From NCBI GenBank assembly GCA_034696485.1, contig JAQIWT010000152.1, forward strand, positions 1 to 31,396: DNA of 31,396 bases, written 5' to 3'. The notes beneath the pieces were generated by a model. It did no database searches. It saw nothing but the letters and a program-made list of their open reading frames with translations, and was not told the origin of the DNA. A program made the translations under genes and the position numbers. Within the stretch, counting starts at the first letter, position 1. Each line of letters starts with the position of its first letter. The stretch comes from Isohypsibius dastychi (Eukaryota > Tardigrada > Eutardigrada > Parachela > Isohypsibiidae). Positions 30,425-31,396 of this stretch are shown piece after piece.

Positions 30425-31396
30425 CTTCTTTAACGCAAATAATGACCAACTATTCGAAGGCTCTCATCTCATCCCCAGCCAAACGTTATGAACATACATA
30501 TCGAAGAAGCATTTATGGAGTCAAAGAAAAAACAGATTCAAACAAACGATAATCCAGCTGAACAAAACTTAAAAGCACGAAACTCAAAACACAAAATGCT
30601 GAAAAATTGAGGCTGGAGCAAGGCAGTGTCTCGATACGCGACAGTTAAGCGGGGTGCTTCACAGCCTGGGATCGACTGATTAATCACGTCAATCAAATAA
30701 GCTACAAGCGTTCCACGAACCCTTGGCAGCCACAATACATCTTTGCACCCCCCCCCCACCCCTGGCCGCTAGGCTATACAAACTGACCGCCTCCGGCGAA
30801 GTGCGAACTTCTTCGAAGTGTGCTCAATCCTTGAATGTTCCACGATTTTTCACTGTTCAAGCTAAAAGCTGAAGAAAGCTCACAAAAAATGAAAATTAGT
30901 AATCGAAAAAATGAAATAATTTCTATAATTTACTGAGTAGTAATGCAAACAGATATTTGACTTGATTGAATATTGCAAACCGGAAGTTGAACGTAAACAA
31001 TGCACTTGCATGCATGAAGCGATTCGAGAAACAGGTTAGAGCTTTGGTTGTTAGAAATTTTAATTTGGGAAAAGATTTCAGCACATTGGAACGAAGGGGT
31101 GCACACTGGAATTCTCGAGCTTTCCAACTCAAAAAAAGTCCACTCTCGAGTATATCGATTTCAGTTTTTCTACAAGTACAGTTTTCTTCTAAAAGTGGTG
31201 GTTCCGAATTTTCTGCTACTCCCTCAGCAATCTCGAGATGACAATTGAAACGTCCCCTCGAAAGTTATGCAGGTCTTCGACCTGAGCTCCATGACGGGCT
31301 TTAGACACCGCAGATTCGCACCGAATACCCACTGCCGGAACGGGACAATTGCCAGCAAGCACCAAAGTGTGGCACCTCTCATTCCATAAAATTATG
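30425..31396. other. Region upstream of MIB
   Basis: Expected to hold the MIB promoter and 5' untranslated region. No TATA box was recognised. Contains a run of 10 C (30748-30757) and a small hairpin CAGGTC…GACCTG (31269-31283). On the minus strand a 52-codon frame near 31210-31370 begins like a signal peptide (MRGATLWCLLAIVPF) but has no other support. Confidence 0.5.

Noticed and set aside
1-31396. Bacterial features, CRISPR arrays, rRNA, viral genes
   Set aside because: None seen; the window is spliced animal DNA, with no spacer-repeat arrays and no ribosomal RNA sequence.

Overview
The window is eukaryotic nuclear DNA from an animal, probably an arthropod or close relative with a compact genome. 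Two conserved animal genes lie on the minus strand, split by many short introns (commonly 53-70 bases) with GT...AG borders and short T-rich acceptors. A pair of muscle microRNAs lies on the plus strand. The mature miR-1 ends in the form I know from Drosophila and other arthropods (…TATGGAG). miR-133 is also present, which as far as I know C. elegans lacks. The species cannot be named from the sequence alone.

Layout: (1) 1-2743: no gene that I can support, apart from a weak exon-like pair. (2) 2744-12810, minus strand: a PDE7-type cAMP phosphodiesterase in 11 exons (889 codons in my model), with a complete HD-type catalytic domain and an unusual ~400-residue Ser/Glu/Arg-rich C-terminal extension. 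Its first intron carries a 554-bp hAT-like non-autonomous transposon. (3) 12811-17870: intergenic or 5'-regulatory DNA with a TATA-like site, a strong hairpin and a few splice-like motifs. (4) 17871-30424, minus strand: a complete mind bomb (MIB1-type) E3 ubiquitin ligase in 19 exons (1048 residues): MIB/HERC2, ZZ, MIB/HERC2, MIB repeats, ankyrin repeats, three RING fingers. (5) Inside its only large intron (20090-27395, 7.3 kb), on the plus strand, lie the hairpins of miR-1 (23532-23602) and miR-133 (26556-26632), about 3 kb apart. (6) 30425-31396: upstream of MIB, no supported gene.

The central result is the nested locus. miR-1 and miR-133 sit antisense in the mind bomb intron that interrupts the sequence RGNP/SAMR. 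In vertebrates mir-1-2 and mir-133a-1 lie antisense in an intron of MIB1, as I recall the same one. A CArG box and a CATATG E-box lie just upstream of miR-1, and a MEF2 consensus lies between the two hairpins. That is the logic expected of an SRF/Twist/MEF2-driven muscle transcript independent of the host gene. MIB acts in Notch ligand endocytosis and PDE7 in cAMP breakdown. Nothing in the sequence links those two genes beyond adjacency.

All exon borders come from reading splice motifs, reading-frame phase and similarity to remembered family sequences. No alignment or transcript data were available.
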